64,000 bases of DNA, taken from contig NZ_QRJO01000005.1 in assembly GCF_003471585.1 (NCBI RefSeq), positions 62,001 through 126,000 of the forward strand, read 5' to 3'. The DNA is from Collinsella sp. AM18-10. Its GTDB lineage: Bacteria; Actinomycetota; Coriobacteriia; Coriobacteriales; Coriobacteriaceae. The notes under the pieces were generated by a model, which made no database searches, was not told the origin of the DNA, and saw only the letters and a program-made list of their open reading frames with translations. This document shows, piece after piece, positions 14,858-23,501 of this stretch; within the stretch, counting starts at the first letter, position 1, and the number at the start of each line of letters is the position of its first letter. The position numbers and the translations under genes were made by a program.

Positions 14858-16615
14858 ATGAACGAGATCAAGTGCCCGCATTGTGGCGAAATTTTTAAGG
14901 TCGACGCGTCCGGCTATGCGGATATCGTCAAACAAGTGCGCAATGCCGAGTTTTCGCGCGATCTGGATGAGCGTGTGAGGGCAGTCCAGCGCGAAGGCGA
15001 GCAGGCGCTGGAGCTTGAGCGCTCGCGTTCGACGGCTGCTTTGCAGGAGGCAGAGTCTCAGCGCAACGCTCAGCTTGTCGAGCAGAAGAACGCCGCGGAG
15101 CAGAAGCTGGCACAAGAGGTTGCCAAGCGCGATGCTGAGCTTGCCGAGCTGCGCGCCAAGCTCGAGGGCGCTGCCACAGAGCGCGAGAGTGCAAGTCAGC
15201 GCGCGGCGGTTGAGGCCCGTGCCGATGCTCAAAAGGAAAACGCCGAGCTTCAGCGAGAAATCGACAATCTGCGTGCGCAGCTGGAACGCAAAGATGATGA
15301 AGCCAAGCTCGTCGAGTCGGCGGCGCGCAATGCTGCTCAAAACGATTTAGCCACACGCGATGCGCAGATTGCCGAATTGCAGGCAAAGCTCTCCGCGGCG
15401 GATAAAGCCCAGGAGATGGCGCTTGCCGCTGCTGCGGCTGAGTCGAAGCGCGAGCTCGATGCCGCTCGCAGCGAGGCCGAACGCGCGCTTGCTGACTACC
15501 GCGCGAAGGCGCAAGAGAAGTTATCCGCCGCAAAGGCACAATCTGAGCAAGAGGCCGAGGGCCTGCGTGCTCAGCTGCGCGAACAGGAACTGACGGCCAA
15601 GATGAACCTATCGGAGGCGGTCGCCGCGGCGGAGCGTGAGCGTGACGAGGCCCGCGCCAAGCTCACGAGTGAGCTGGCGGTGCGCGATTCACGCGAGGAG
15701 CAGGCCAAGGCGGCACACGAGCTCGAACTTGCGCAGACCAAGCGCGCGAACGAGGAACTGATTCGCTACAAGGATGAAGAGATTGAGCGCCTTAAGGACA
15801 TGAAGGTCCGCCTGTCCACCAAGATGGTGGGCGAGTCGCTCGAGCAGCACTGCGAGACCGAGTTTAACCGCCTGCGCATGACGGCGTTTCCCAACGCGTA
15901 TTTCGAGAAGGATAACGATGCATCCGAGGGTACCAAGGGCGACTTTATCTTCCGCGAGTGTGACGAGAGCGGCAACGAGATCATTTCGATCATGTTCGAA
16001 ATGAAAAACGAGAACGACGAGACCGCGACCAAACACAAGAACGAGGATTTCTTTAAGAAACTCGATCACGATCGTCGCCAGAAAGGCTGCGAGTATGCGG
16101 TGCTCTGCACCCTGCTGGAGCCCGAGAGTGACCTCTATAACGCGGGTATCGTCGACGTGAGTTACCGCTATGAGAAGATGTACGTGATCCGCCCGCAGTT
16201 CTTCATTCCCATGATTACGCTCCTTCGCAACGCCGCTATGGGTTCGCTTCGCTATAAGCAGGAACTGGCGGAGTACAAACAGCAGAATATCGATGTCACG
16301 AACTTCGAAGCCAAGATGGAGAAGTTCAAGGATGGCTTCTCGCGCAACTACAACCTGGCGAGCAAGCAATTCGAGTCGGCAATCAAGGAGATCGATGCCG
16401 CCATTAAGCAGCTCGAGAAGACCAAGGACGACTTGCGCCGCAGCACCGAGAACCTACGCTTGGCCCACAACAAGGCCGATGAGCTTACCATTCGCAAGCT
16501 CACATGGGGCAACAAGACCATGAAGGCAGCGTTTGACGAGGCGCGCGAGGCTGCGCCAGAGACAAACGAGGAGCCAGCCGAGGCGGATTCGTATGAGGTC
16601 GAGGATGCCGAGTAA
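14858..16615 (+). CDS. DUF2130 coiled-coil protein with nuclease-like core
   Basis: 585 residues. The N-terminus has a CPHCGE knuckle. Residues from about 20 to 320 are a long charged Ala/Glu/Arg coiled coil. From about 325 comes the DUF2130 core: LEQHCETEFNRLR, then GDFIFRE, then IMFEMKNEND. The D...E-x-K pattern in consecutive strands is that of PD-(D/E)XK nucleases. A second coiled coil follows (about 490-560). The family is widespread and uncharacterised; DNA processing is an inference. Monocistronic, between two terminators. Confidence 0.85.
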   Translation: MNEIKCPHCGEIFKVDASGYADIVKQVRNAEFSRDLDERVRAVQREGEQALELERSRSTAALQEAESQRNAQLVEQKNAAEQKLAQEVAKRDAELAELRAKLEGAATERESASQRAAVEARADAQKENAELQREIDNLRAQLERKDDEAKLVESAARNAAQNDLATRDAQIAELQAKLSAADKAQEMALAAAAAESKRELDAARSEAERALADYRAKAQEKLSAAKAQSEQEAEGLRAQLREQELTAKMNLSEAVAAAERERDEARAKLTSELAVRDSREEQAKAAHELELAQTKRANEELIRYKDEEIERLKDMKVRLSTKMVGESLEQHCETEFNRLRMTAFPNAYFEKDNDASEGTKGDFIFRECDESGNEIISIMFEMKNENDETATKHKNEDFFKKLDHDRRQKGCEYAVLCTLLEPESDLYNAGIVDVSYRYEKMYVIRPQFFIPMITLLRNAAMGSLRYKQELAEYKQQNIDVTNFEAKMEKFKDGFSRNYNLASKQFESAIKEIDAAIKQLEKTKDDLRRSTENLRLAHNKADELTIRKLTWGNKTMKAAFDEAREAAPETNEEPAEADSYEVEDAE

Positions 16616-16634
16616 GGCATAGCGGATAGTGAAA

Positions 16635-16672
16635 AAGCGGGGCTGCTGGCGATGTTGCCAACAGCCCCGCTT
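16635..16672. terminator. Terminator of DUF3516 helicase (bidirectional stem)
   Basis: A stem of AAGCGGGGCTG with CAGCCCCGCTT, extended by TGGC/GCCA; on the minus strand it ends in a T-run, 23 bp past the helicase stop. It also lies 20 bp past the DUF2130 stop. Confidence 0.87.
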
Positions 16673-16694
16673 CGTTTCGTCCCAATATGCTTGG

Positions 16695-19376
16695 CTAATC
16701 CTCGAGCAAATCCTCGATAAAACCGACGCGGTAGTTCTTGAAGATGACCTCGCCACCGTCTTGCGTGGCGTCCAGATCGACATCGCCCATGATGCCAAAG
16801 TCGTGGTCGCCGTCCTCGTCGGCAAAAATCTGGTGCACGTGCCACACGTGGAGCGCCTTCTCGTCGGACTCGTCGATCGAGAACATAGCAGAGGAGCGCG
16901 CGTCGCCGTCGGTGAGAATCTCCTCGTGCTGCTCGTGGTAAGCGTCGAGTGCTTTTTGCCAGCGGATCTCGCTCATGCCCCAGTCGTCGTCGAGCTCGCC
17001 AAGGTCGCGAACGTGCTCGCGGGCGGCAAGGGTCACGCGGCGGAAGAGCGCGTTGCGCACCAACAGCGTGCAGCCGCGGCGGTCCGCCACGACCTCGTCG
17101 ATGCCCTGCGGCGGCGTGGCGTCGAGGGCTGCCGGGTTGCCAGCGTTCTCCCACTCGTCTACCAAGCTCGAGTCGACCGAGCGCACCACAAAGCCCAGCC
17201 ACGAGATAATGTCGCGCAGGCGCTCGTCGCGCTTCTCGATGGGTACGGTGCGGTCGAGTGAACGGTAAGCCTCTGCCAGGTAGCGCAGCAAAATGCCCTC
17301 GGAGCGGGCGATGCCGAGCTTTTGAATGTAGCCCTTAAAATCGCTCGCGCTTTCCAGCATATCGCGCAGGACGCTCTTGGGAGAGAGCTGGTAGTCGTTT
17401 GCCCAGGGTACTTCCTGGCAGTACTTGTCAAAAGCGGCGTCGAGCAAATCCTCGAGCGGCTTTTCGTACGTGACGTCTTGAATGCGCTCCAGACGCTCCT
17501 CATACTCGATGCCGTCGGCCTTCATCTCGGCCATAGCGCGATCGCGTGCGGCACGCTCCTGCGCACGCAGCACTTGCTTGGGATCTTCGAGCGTCGCCTC
17601 GACCATTGAGATTAAATCCATGGTATAGGTCTCGCTCTCGGGATCGAGCAGCTCCAACGCGGCGAGCAAGAACGGCGAGAGCGGCTGATCGAGCGCGAAG
17701 TCCTCGGGCAGGTCGACCGTCAGCGCATAGTCGATGTCTGGTGCGGCGTCAGCCGGGGCGTCGGGTGCGGGCGGCACCTCAGTGCGCACGACGACGCCGG
17801 AGTCGATGAGCGTGGCGAAGATCTCGTCGGCACGAACCTCGAGCTTTGCCTTTTCCTCGGGAGTCTGCAGGCTCGTCTCGATGAGGTCGTGTACGCGGGC
17901 TCGGGCATCGCCGCCCTGCTCGACCACGCTAATCACCATGGAGTGTGTGATGCGAAGGCGCGGCTTGAGCGTTTCAGGCTGCGTCTCGATCAGGCGCTCA
18001 AAGGTCTGCTTGTTCCAGGTGACAAAGCCCTCGGGGGCCTTCTTCTTTTTAATCTTGCGGAGCTTCTTGGGGTCGTCGCCCGCCTTGGCCATGAGCTTGG
18101 CATTCTCGATCTCGTGCTCGGGTGCCTCGGCAATCACCATGCCCTCGGTATCGAAGCCCGAGCGGCCGGCGCGACCGGCAATCTGATGAAACTCGCGGGC
18201 GCGCAGACGACGCATCTTGTAGCCGTCGAACTTGGTGAGCGCGGTGAGCACCACGGTATGGATGGGCACGTTGATGCCGACGCCGAGCGTATCGGTGCCG
18301 CAGATGACGGGCAACAGGCCCTGCTGCGCCAGGCGCTCGACCAGTAGACGATAGCGCGGCAGCATGCCGGCATGGTGCACGCCGACGCCGCATCCGAGCA
18401 GGCGCTTGAGAATCTTGCCAAAGGCCGTGGAGAAGCTCGTGCCCTTGGCGGCTTCCTTAATGGCCTCGCGCTGCTCCTTGCTGGCGATGCCAAAATTGGC
18501 GAGGGATTGCGCCGTTGCAAGGGCGGCATCCTGGCTAAAGTGCACGATATAGAGCGGGGCCTCGCCGCGGCGCATGGCGAGCTCGACCGTGCCCTCGAGG
18601 GAGGTCGTCACATAGTCGTAGCTCAACGGAACAGGACGCGGGGCGTCGACAACCAAGTCGCAGGTAGCGCCGGTGTGTTCCTCGAGCGAGGCGGCAATCG
18701 CGGTGACATCGCCGAGCGTGGCGCTCATGAGCATGAATTGCGTGTGGGGCAGGGTGAGCAGCGGCACCTGCCAGGCCCAACCACGATCGGGGTCGGCAAA
18801 GTAGTGGAACTCGTCCATGGCGACGCAGCCCACGTCGGCATCTTCGCCCTCGCGCAGTGCGTCGTTAGCAAGGATCTCTGCCGTGCAGCAGATGACGGGC
18901 GCCTTGGTGTTGATATGCGTGTCGCCGGTAATCATACCGACGTTATCGCGGCCGAGTACCTGTACTAAGTCGAAGAACTTTTCGCTGACCAGAGCCTTGA
19001 TGGGGGCCGTGTAATAGCAGCGTTTGCCCTGTGCCATGCCCATAAAGAGCATGCCCAGCGCGACGAGCGATTTACCCGATCCGGTCGGTGTGCCTAAAAT
19101 GACGTGATCGCCGGCGGCTAGATCCATGAGGGCCTCTTCCTGGTGGTCCCACAGCTCAATACCGCGATTGCTCGTCCATTCAAAGAAGCGCTCGAAGGCC
19201 TGGTCGGGCGTGAGCCACGGTTCGGGCTCGCTGCCGTCCTCGGGCTCCCACCAGGTGGGGGAGAGCGCACCGAGTGAGCCGAATTCGGCTTCGGTTCCCG
19301 TGCCGCCCGAGAATGAGCTGGCGGCTCCGGCGCCGGAGACGGTGCTGGCGGCGATATCTGTCGTGGTCTGTGCCAT
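16695..19376 (-). CDS. Ski2-like DEAD/DEAH helicase with DUF3516 C-terminal domain
   Basis: 893 residues from ATG 19376 (MAQTTTDIAAS). Motif I GTPTGSGKSLVALG, motif II MDEFHYFAD, motif III SATLGD, motif IV/V region CGTDTLGVGINVP and motif VI HQIAGRAGRSG are all present. The C-terminal part matches DUF3516, found with actinobacterial helicases of this group. Ski2-like enzymes unwind RNA or DNA; here the role is unknown, perhaps RNA turnover. The frame runs on upstream through a 123-bp repeat, but that is not thought to be coding. Upstream on the same strand lie trmB and a Trm9-like gene. Confidence 0.9.
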   Translation of the reverse strand: MAQTTTDIAASTVSGAGAASSFSGGTGTEAEFGSLGALSPTWWEPEDGSEPEPWLTPDQAFERFFEWTSNRGIELWDHQEEALMDLAAGDHVILGTPTGSGKSLVALGMLFMGMAQGKRCYYTAPIKALVSEKFFDLVQVLGRDNVGMITGDTHINTKAPVICCTAEILANDALREGEDADVGCVAMDEFHYFADPDRGWAWQVPLLTLPHTQFMLMSATLGDVTAIAASLEEHTGATCDLVVDAPRPVPLSYDYVTTSLEGTVELAMRRGEAPLYIVHFSQDAALATAQSLANFGIASKEQREAIKEAAKGTSFSTAFGKILKRLLGCGVGVHHAGMLPRYRLLVERLAQQGLLPVICGTDTLGVGINVPIHTVVLTALTKFDGYKMRRLRAREFHQIAGRAGRSGFDTEGMVIAEAPEHEIENAKLMAKAGDDPKKLRKIKKKKAPEGFVTWNKQTFERLIETQPETLKPRLRITHSMVISVVEQGGDARARVHDLIETSLQTPEEKAKLEVRADEIFATLIDSGVVVRTEVPPAPDAPADAAPDIDYALTVDLPEDFALDQPLSPFLLAALELLDPESETYTMDLISMVEATLEDPKQVLRAQERAARDRAMAEMKADGIEYEERLERIQDVTYEKPLEDLLDAAFDKYCQEVPWANDYQLSPKSVLRDMLESASDFKGYIQKLGIARSEGILLRYLAEAYRSLDRTVPIEKRDERLRDIISWLGFVVRSVDSSLVDEWENAGNPAALDATPPQGIDEVVADRRGCTLLVRNALFRRVTLAAREHVRDLGELDDDWGMSEIRWQKALDAYHEQHEEILTDGDARSSAMFSIDESDEKALHVWHVHQIFADEDGDHDFGIMGDVDLDATQDGGEVIFKNYRVGFIEDLLED

Positions 19377-19497
19377 GTGTTTGCTTTCTCTCGCGATTGT
19401 CCGCCAACTATTATGGCGTAGCGGCGGCGCGGGGTGCCAGCGCGAAAGAAAATGCAGGAAATGGGCGTTCTGCTCAGCCGTTTGGTGCGGCCGCGAG

Positions 19498-19620
19498 CTA
19501 AGTGAGTAGACTTTTTGCGATTTCGCCAGCACATGGCTTTTGCGTAAGGGATTTACCTGCGGTTTTACTTGTTCCTATGCGGGTTGTGCTTGGCTATTGC
19601 TAAAAAGTCTACTCACTTAG
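19498..19620. repeat. 123-bp TIR element, copy C
   Basis: Ends CTAAGTGAGTAGACTTTTT and AAAAAGTCTACTCACTTAG with the interior TTTACCTGCGG conserved. It lies between trmB and the DUF3516 helicase, 66 bp from the trmB stop. Most interior positions differ from copies A and B, so this is an old copy or one under loose constraint. Confidence 0.88.
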
Positions 19621-19685
19621 GCTTGAGGGTCGTTCGTCGGTGCCTATTTGCGCTTGCTCGCTGGCGACGTGACTGTCAAAAGCCC

Positions 19686-20525
19686 CTATGACTCCTGCGG
19701 AAGGCGCTTTTTGCCTTTGCGGGCGCGGTTTCTAAAGTTCTCGACGGCCTCTTCCATGCCCAGAGGTACATAGGTGAGCTCATCGAGGTTTTCGGGCAGG
19801 TAGCAGGCAAGGCTTTGCTCCTGCGCGCGGCCCGCCGCGAGCTGTTCATTGCTGGGCTGCGCGCCGGGTGTGGCGCAAATGCCATAGACGACGGCACCCA
19901 TCTCGCGCGTGCGGCGCTCGTATTCGGTCTCGGGGTGCTTGGGATGGTCGCGGCGGACGTCGTCGCTTACCCAAAGCGTGTCGTAGCCGGCCGCAGCAAA
20001 CTGCCCCAAGGCGTAGTCGCGCAGCGGCTTGCTGTCGGTGCGCAGCGTGACGGTGGCGCCGGCTGCAAAGAGCGGGCGGTAGAGCATCAGATGGTCGACA
20101 TGGACGAGCCGCTTTTTGGCGTACTTGGCCTTGGGCTGCGGCGTGGGAAAGTTGATGGTGATGGCATCGAGCTCGCCTGCGGCAAACAGCTGCGGCAGTG
20201 ATGCGGCGCCTCGGGGCAGGACGAGTGCGTTGGTCAGTTTCTGCTCGCAGATTTTCTGTGCGGCATAGGCGATGCAGATGGGTTCCTGGTCCATGCCGAT
20301 AAAGAGCGTGTTGGGCTCACGGCGAGCGCGCTCTACAAGGTACGTTCCCTTGCCACAGCCCAGATCCAGGTGAAGGTGTTCGAAGGGCTTGCTGCCTGCG
20401 GGCGCACAGGCCTCGCGCCAATCTCCGGCATATGCCTCGGGGTTCGTCTCAATCGCATCGGTGTAGCGCTCCAGGCGCTCCTCGAGCACAAAATTCTTAG
20501 GCGTGCGAACGTGGACGGCTCCCAT
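19686..20525 (-). CDS. trmB: tRNA (guanine-N7-)-methyltransferase
   Basis: Adds m7G at position 46 of tRNA using S-adenosylmethionine. 279 residues from ATG 20525 with AAGGAG upstream. The SAM-binding motif is LDLGCGKGTYLVE, followed by FIGMDQEP. The family hallmark near the active site reads NFPTPQPKAKYAKKRL (usually FPDPWPKxRHxKRR), then LRTDSKPLRDYAL. The C-terminus is extended and basic. Probably co-transcribed with the Trm9-like gene 120 bp upstream. Confidence 0.9.
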   Translation of the reverse strand: MGAVHVRTPKNFVLEERLERYTDAIETNPEAYAGDWREACAPAGSKPFEHLHLDLGCGKGTYLVERARREPNTLFIGMDQEPICIAYAAQKICEQKLTNALVLPRGAASLPQLFAAGELDAITINFPTPQPKAKYAKKRLVHVDHLMLYRPLFAAGATVTLRTDSKPLRDYALGQFAAAGYDTLWVSDDVRRDHPKHPETEYERRTREMGAVVYGICATPGAQPSNEQLAAGRAQEQSLACYLPENLDELTYVPLGMEEAVENFRNRARKGKKRLPQES

Positions 20526-20645
20526 GAGGGCTCCTTGGTCATACGTATGGAACACATTGCAGGCGCGTTCCGTCAATGGGTTGGAAAAAGATGGGCATAG
20601 CTTGCCCGAAAGTTGCGGTGCGGCTCGGCGGCAAGTCGCCGATGC

Positions 20646-21518
20646 CTACAGGCGCTTGAGAATCACGTAACGGTTGAGCTCGCCGCTGCGACCGTCGGCA
20701 TGGAAGCGCTCAAGCTCGCGCACGGGGACCTCGCCGCTCTTGTAGAATGTGCGCACGCCGCGCACCAGGTCGGTGATCTGCTGATCGTCAAAGTGATGGC
20801 AATAGCGGTAGGCGTGGCGGTCGTTTTGCCAGCCAATGAGGTGGTCGCCGGCTTCAAACTGCGCGGAATCGTAACTTTCAAACGGCGGGGTGAGCTCGGC
20901 GCGGGCTTCGGCGCGAACGGCCTTGCGCGCCATGCGCTCGTCGTTCATAAACTCCCAAAAGCTGATGGCGATGATGCCGCCTGGGCGCGTCTGGCGCACC
21001 AGGGCGTCGAGCACGCGTACGCGGTACTCGCATGACGGCACGTGGTGCATAAAGCCAAAGCAGACCGAGATGTCGGCGAGCGGGGCGTCGAAAAGCACGT
21101 CGGGTGTCTCGGCGGGGTTGAGCTTCATGAGGGCATCGAGTACGTCGAGTTCCTGGAAGTGCAGGTTGGGAATGCGCAGGGCGTGACCGTGCGCATCGAT
21201 AGCCAAATCCTGACACGAGTCAACACCATAGAACTCAAACGGGCAACTGGCATCTGCCGAGGGGTTTGCGCCGTCGACGCCCTTGGCGGCAAGTGCGCCG
21301 CCGGCGGCAAAGTTCTCGAATCGCATGTTGCCGCAGGCAAGATCGAAGACGCGGACGGGATGCTCGATCGTGGCGACGTCGAGCTGCTCGAGCGCTATGT
21401 CCATGGTGCGTACCCAGCCGGGCCACGGTGCCTGGCGCGTATCGGAGAAGGAGGCGGAGTGCTCGCGATAGAACGTATTGTTGAGCTGAATGAGCGATGA
21501 GGCGAAATCGCGGTTCAC
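20646..21518 (-). CDS. Trm9/ALKBH8-like SAM methyltransferase
   Basis: 290 residues from GTG 21518, chosen because GGAGGGAG precedes it; the frame is open further upstream without a better start. The N-terminus has NTFYREHSASFSDTRQAPWP, very close to the Trm9 signature (YNEIAPHFSxTRYxPWP in yeast). Then come FDLACGNMRFENF (SAM site), SVCFGFMHHV and a segment RPGGIIAISFWEF that corresponds to Trm9 RQGGQALIYCW. Trm9 methylates carboxymethyl-uridine at tRNA wobble position 34 made by Elongator. An Elp3 gene lies 2 kb away. Substrate is inferred; a generic methyltransferase is the alternative. Confidence 0.75.
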   Translation of the reverse strand: MNRDFASSLIQLNNTFYREHSASFSDTRQAPWPGWVRTMDIALEQLDVATIEHPVRVFDLACGNMRFENFAAGGALAAKGVDGANPSADASCPFEFYGVDSCQDLAIDAHGHALRIPNLHFQELDVLDALMKLNPAETPDVLFDAPLADISVCFGFMHHVPSCEYRVRVLDALVRQTRPGGIIAISFWEFMNDERMARKAVRAEARAELTPPFESYDSAQFEAGDHLIGWQNDRHAYRYCHHFDDQQITDLVRGVRTFYKSGEVPVRELERFHADGRSGELNRYVILKRL

Positions 21519-21785
21519 GGCGCGGAACTCCCTCCGTTGGCGGTGCGGAATAAACAGTACGACCATACTACCGTTAACGCCGCAACGGGGACAACCGAGC
21601 TGCGGGTCATTGCTTTGTTTGGACACATTTCCGCAGCTCATATATGCCCGCAACCGCCGGTTGTCAAAAATCTCACTAGAATAGGTGGCATGCTTTTGGC
21701 GGTGGCGGATAGATTTTTAACTGTGCAAGGCGCCTTAAGAACAAAAACGGTCCGGCGGCACGGCTGGCATCGCATAGGAGGAACC

Positions 21786-22508
21786 ATGAATGTAGAAACT
21801 GCTCAGCGGCTCGCCGACCTTCGCCGCAGCAAGGGCTTTAGCCAAGAAGGATTGGCGCGAAAGCTGGGACTGTCACGCCAAGCGGTCAGTAAATGGGAGC
21901 GCGCGGAGAGCTCGCCCGATACCGAGAACCTGATCTCGCTCGCCAAGCTCTATGGTGTGAGTCTGGACGAGCTGCTCAATCCGAGCGACGAGATCGAGGA
22001 CGATATCGAGTTTGAGAATGAGGACCGCGCCCGCCAGCGCGAGGCCGAGGCGGCAGAGCGCGCCCGTACCCACGAGGCGGCAGCGCGCGCTACCGAGGCG
22101 GCAACACAGGCAAGTGATGCCGCGGCCAAGGCCGCGCAGGCGGCAAGTTGGAGCGCGCAGGCGGCTAACGCCGCGACGGCGCAAGCGACGAACGCCGGTG
22201 CGGTCAATCCGACTCCGGTGAAAGGTCCGTTCCAGTCGTTTCCGTATTGGGCCGTGTGCTGGCTGCTGTTCTTTTTACTGATGTTCCTGTTTGGTGGTGC
22301 CCCCTTTGCCGCGCTGATCTTCTTTACGATCCCCATCTATCACTGGGTGGCGCGTGCGCTCGACGGCGATTGGGCGCGCGGGAATATTCAGGTTGGTTCG
22401 GCACCGGTGACGGCTAGGACTCAGGTGCAGGATGCTTCCGCTGCGGTTGATGCTGGCGTGGCTACCGCGACTACCGCTGACCCGATCACCAAAGAGGGTG
22501 ATGAATGA
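21786..22508 (+). CDS. XRE-family regulator with coiled Ala-rich linker and membrane anchor
   Basis: 240 residues from ATG 21786 with AGGAGG upstream. Residues 4-60 are a classic HTH_3 (GFSQEGLARKLGLSRQAVSK). Residues 75-140 are an Ala/Glu/Arg-rich helix. About 155-195 is a hydrophobic hairpin (WAVCWLLFFLLMFLFGGAP), so the regulator is membrane bound. The last codons overlap the start of the next gene (ATGA), a DUF4097 protein, so the two are translated together. The pair looks like an envelope sensor with its regulator. Confidence 0.88.
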   Translation: MNVETAQRLADLRRSKGFSQEGLARKLGLSRQAVSKWERAESSPDTENLISLAKLYGVSLDELLNPSDEIEDDIEFENEDRARQREAEAAERARTHEAAARATEAATQASDAAAKAAQAASWSAQAANAATAQATNAGAVNPTPVKGPFQSFPYWAVCWLLFFLLMFLFGGAPFAALIFFTIPIYHWVARALDGDWARGNIQVGSAPVTARTQVQDASAAVDAGVATATTADPITKEGDE

Positions 22509-23404
22509 TGAAGCTTTCGCATGAATCCAAGGTACGCTTGGGCGTTGGCATCGGAGCGTTCGTGCTCATCATCGGACTTGTCTTTGGTATTTCGCGGACT
22601 TTGATTCATTTTGATGGCCCGTGGGATCTCGACGATGTTGTACCCGGCTTGTCTGGTATGGACGATATGTTTGACGAGGACGATCTTTTGGATGGCGGTA
22701 ACTATTCCGCTCGGCCTCAGCAGCTTTCGAGTGCGACCTTTGATGCCGATCAATTTCGCTACCTCGATTTCGATATCGCCGCGGCTACGGTGGACGTCAA
22801 GGTTGTTGATGACAACAAGGTCCGTGTTATCGAGCGGGGACGCGTTGCCAAGGGCGTGGATGCCTCCAAGGCCGCGACGCAAAACATCGCATCCGTTGAG
22901 GACTCGACGCTCAAGGTTTCCCGATCTGGAAGTGATGACGGTAAGGCAATTGACCGCTCGGTTACGGTTGAGCTGCCACGCCGTGTTGCCGAACATCTGA
23001 AGGGGATCAACGCACACGTGGGCTCGGGTGATCTGCAGATTGCCGGTGTCATCTGTGATGGTCTTGACCTTTTCCTGGGTGCGGGAGATGTAGAGTTTAC
23101 GGGCAGCGTGACTGATGCGCTCAGTGCTGAGGTCGGTTCGGGCGATGTGACGTTCGAGCTCTACCAGGCCCCCGCGAAGTCGATGGACGTAAGCGTGGAC
23201 TCGGGCGATGTGGAGATAACGGTTCCGAACTCTACGGGCTTTACGGCGAGCCTCACCGTGGGCAGCGGCGACTTCGAGAGCGGTTTCCTTCCGCTTGGCT
23301 ACGATGGCGAGACCATATTGAATCTTGAATTCGACAACGGTGATAAGTCTGCCACGTATCGTTTTGAGGTTGGTTCGGGTGACATGTCGTTTGATCCGGA
23401 GTGA
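22505..23404 (+). CDS. Membrane-anchored DUF4097 beta-repeat protein
   Basis: 299 residues (ATG 22505 or 22508). One transmembrane helix at about 12-33 is followed by an extracytoplasmic domain with repeating strands GSGDLQIAG, GAGDVEFTG, GSGDVTFEL, SGDVEITV, typical of DUF4097 beta-helix adhesin-like domains. Members often sit with HTH or PadR/DUF1700 genes and are thought to take part in envelope-stress sensing. Overlaps the XRE gene and ends at a terminator. Confidence 0.85.
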   Translation: MMKLSHESKVRLGVGIGAFVLIIGLVFGISRTLIHFDGPWDLDDVVPGLSGMDDMFDEDDLLDGGNYSARPQQLSSATFDADQFRYLDFDIAAATVDVKVVDDNKVRVIERGRVAKGVDASKAATQNIASVEDSTLKVSRSGSDDGKAIDRSVTVELPRRVAEHLKGINAHVGSGDLQIAGVICDGLDLFLGAGDVEFTGSVTDALSAEVGSGDVTFELYQAPAKSMDVSVDSGDVEITVPNSTGFTASLTVGSGDFESGFLPLGYDGETILNLEFDNGDKSATYRFEVGSGDMSFDPE

Positions 23405-23450
23405 CATGCGGTTTTCGGAGATTGGTGCATATAGGCATGCTCTTTGATGG

Positions 23451-23486
23451 AGGCGCCGGGGCCGTGGTCGGCTTCGGCGCCTTTGC
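23451..23486 (+). terminator. Terminator after XRE-DUF4097 operon
   Basis: AGGCGCCG (23451-23458) pairs with CGGCGCCT (23475-23482), followed by TTGCCTTT. Confidence 0.75.
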
Positions 23487-23501
23487 CTTTACAATGGGGG
23501 C

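Noticed and set aside
19377-19532. N-terminal extension of the DUF3516 helicase
   Set aside because: The extra 52 codons run into the 123-bp repeat and lack a ribosome-binding site; ATG 19376 starts the recognisable protein.
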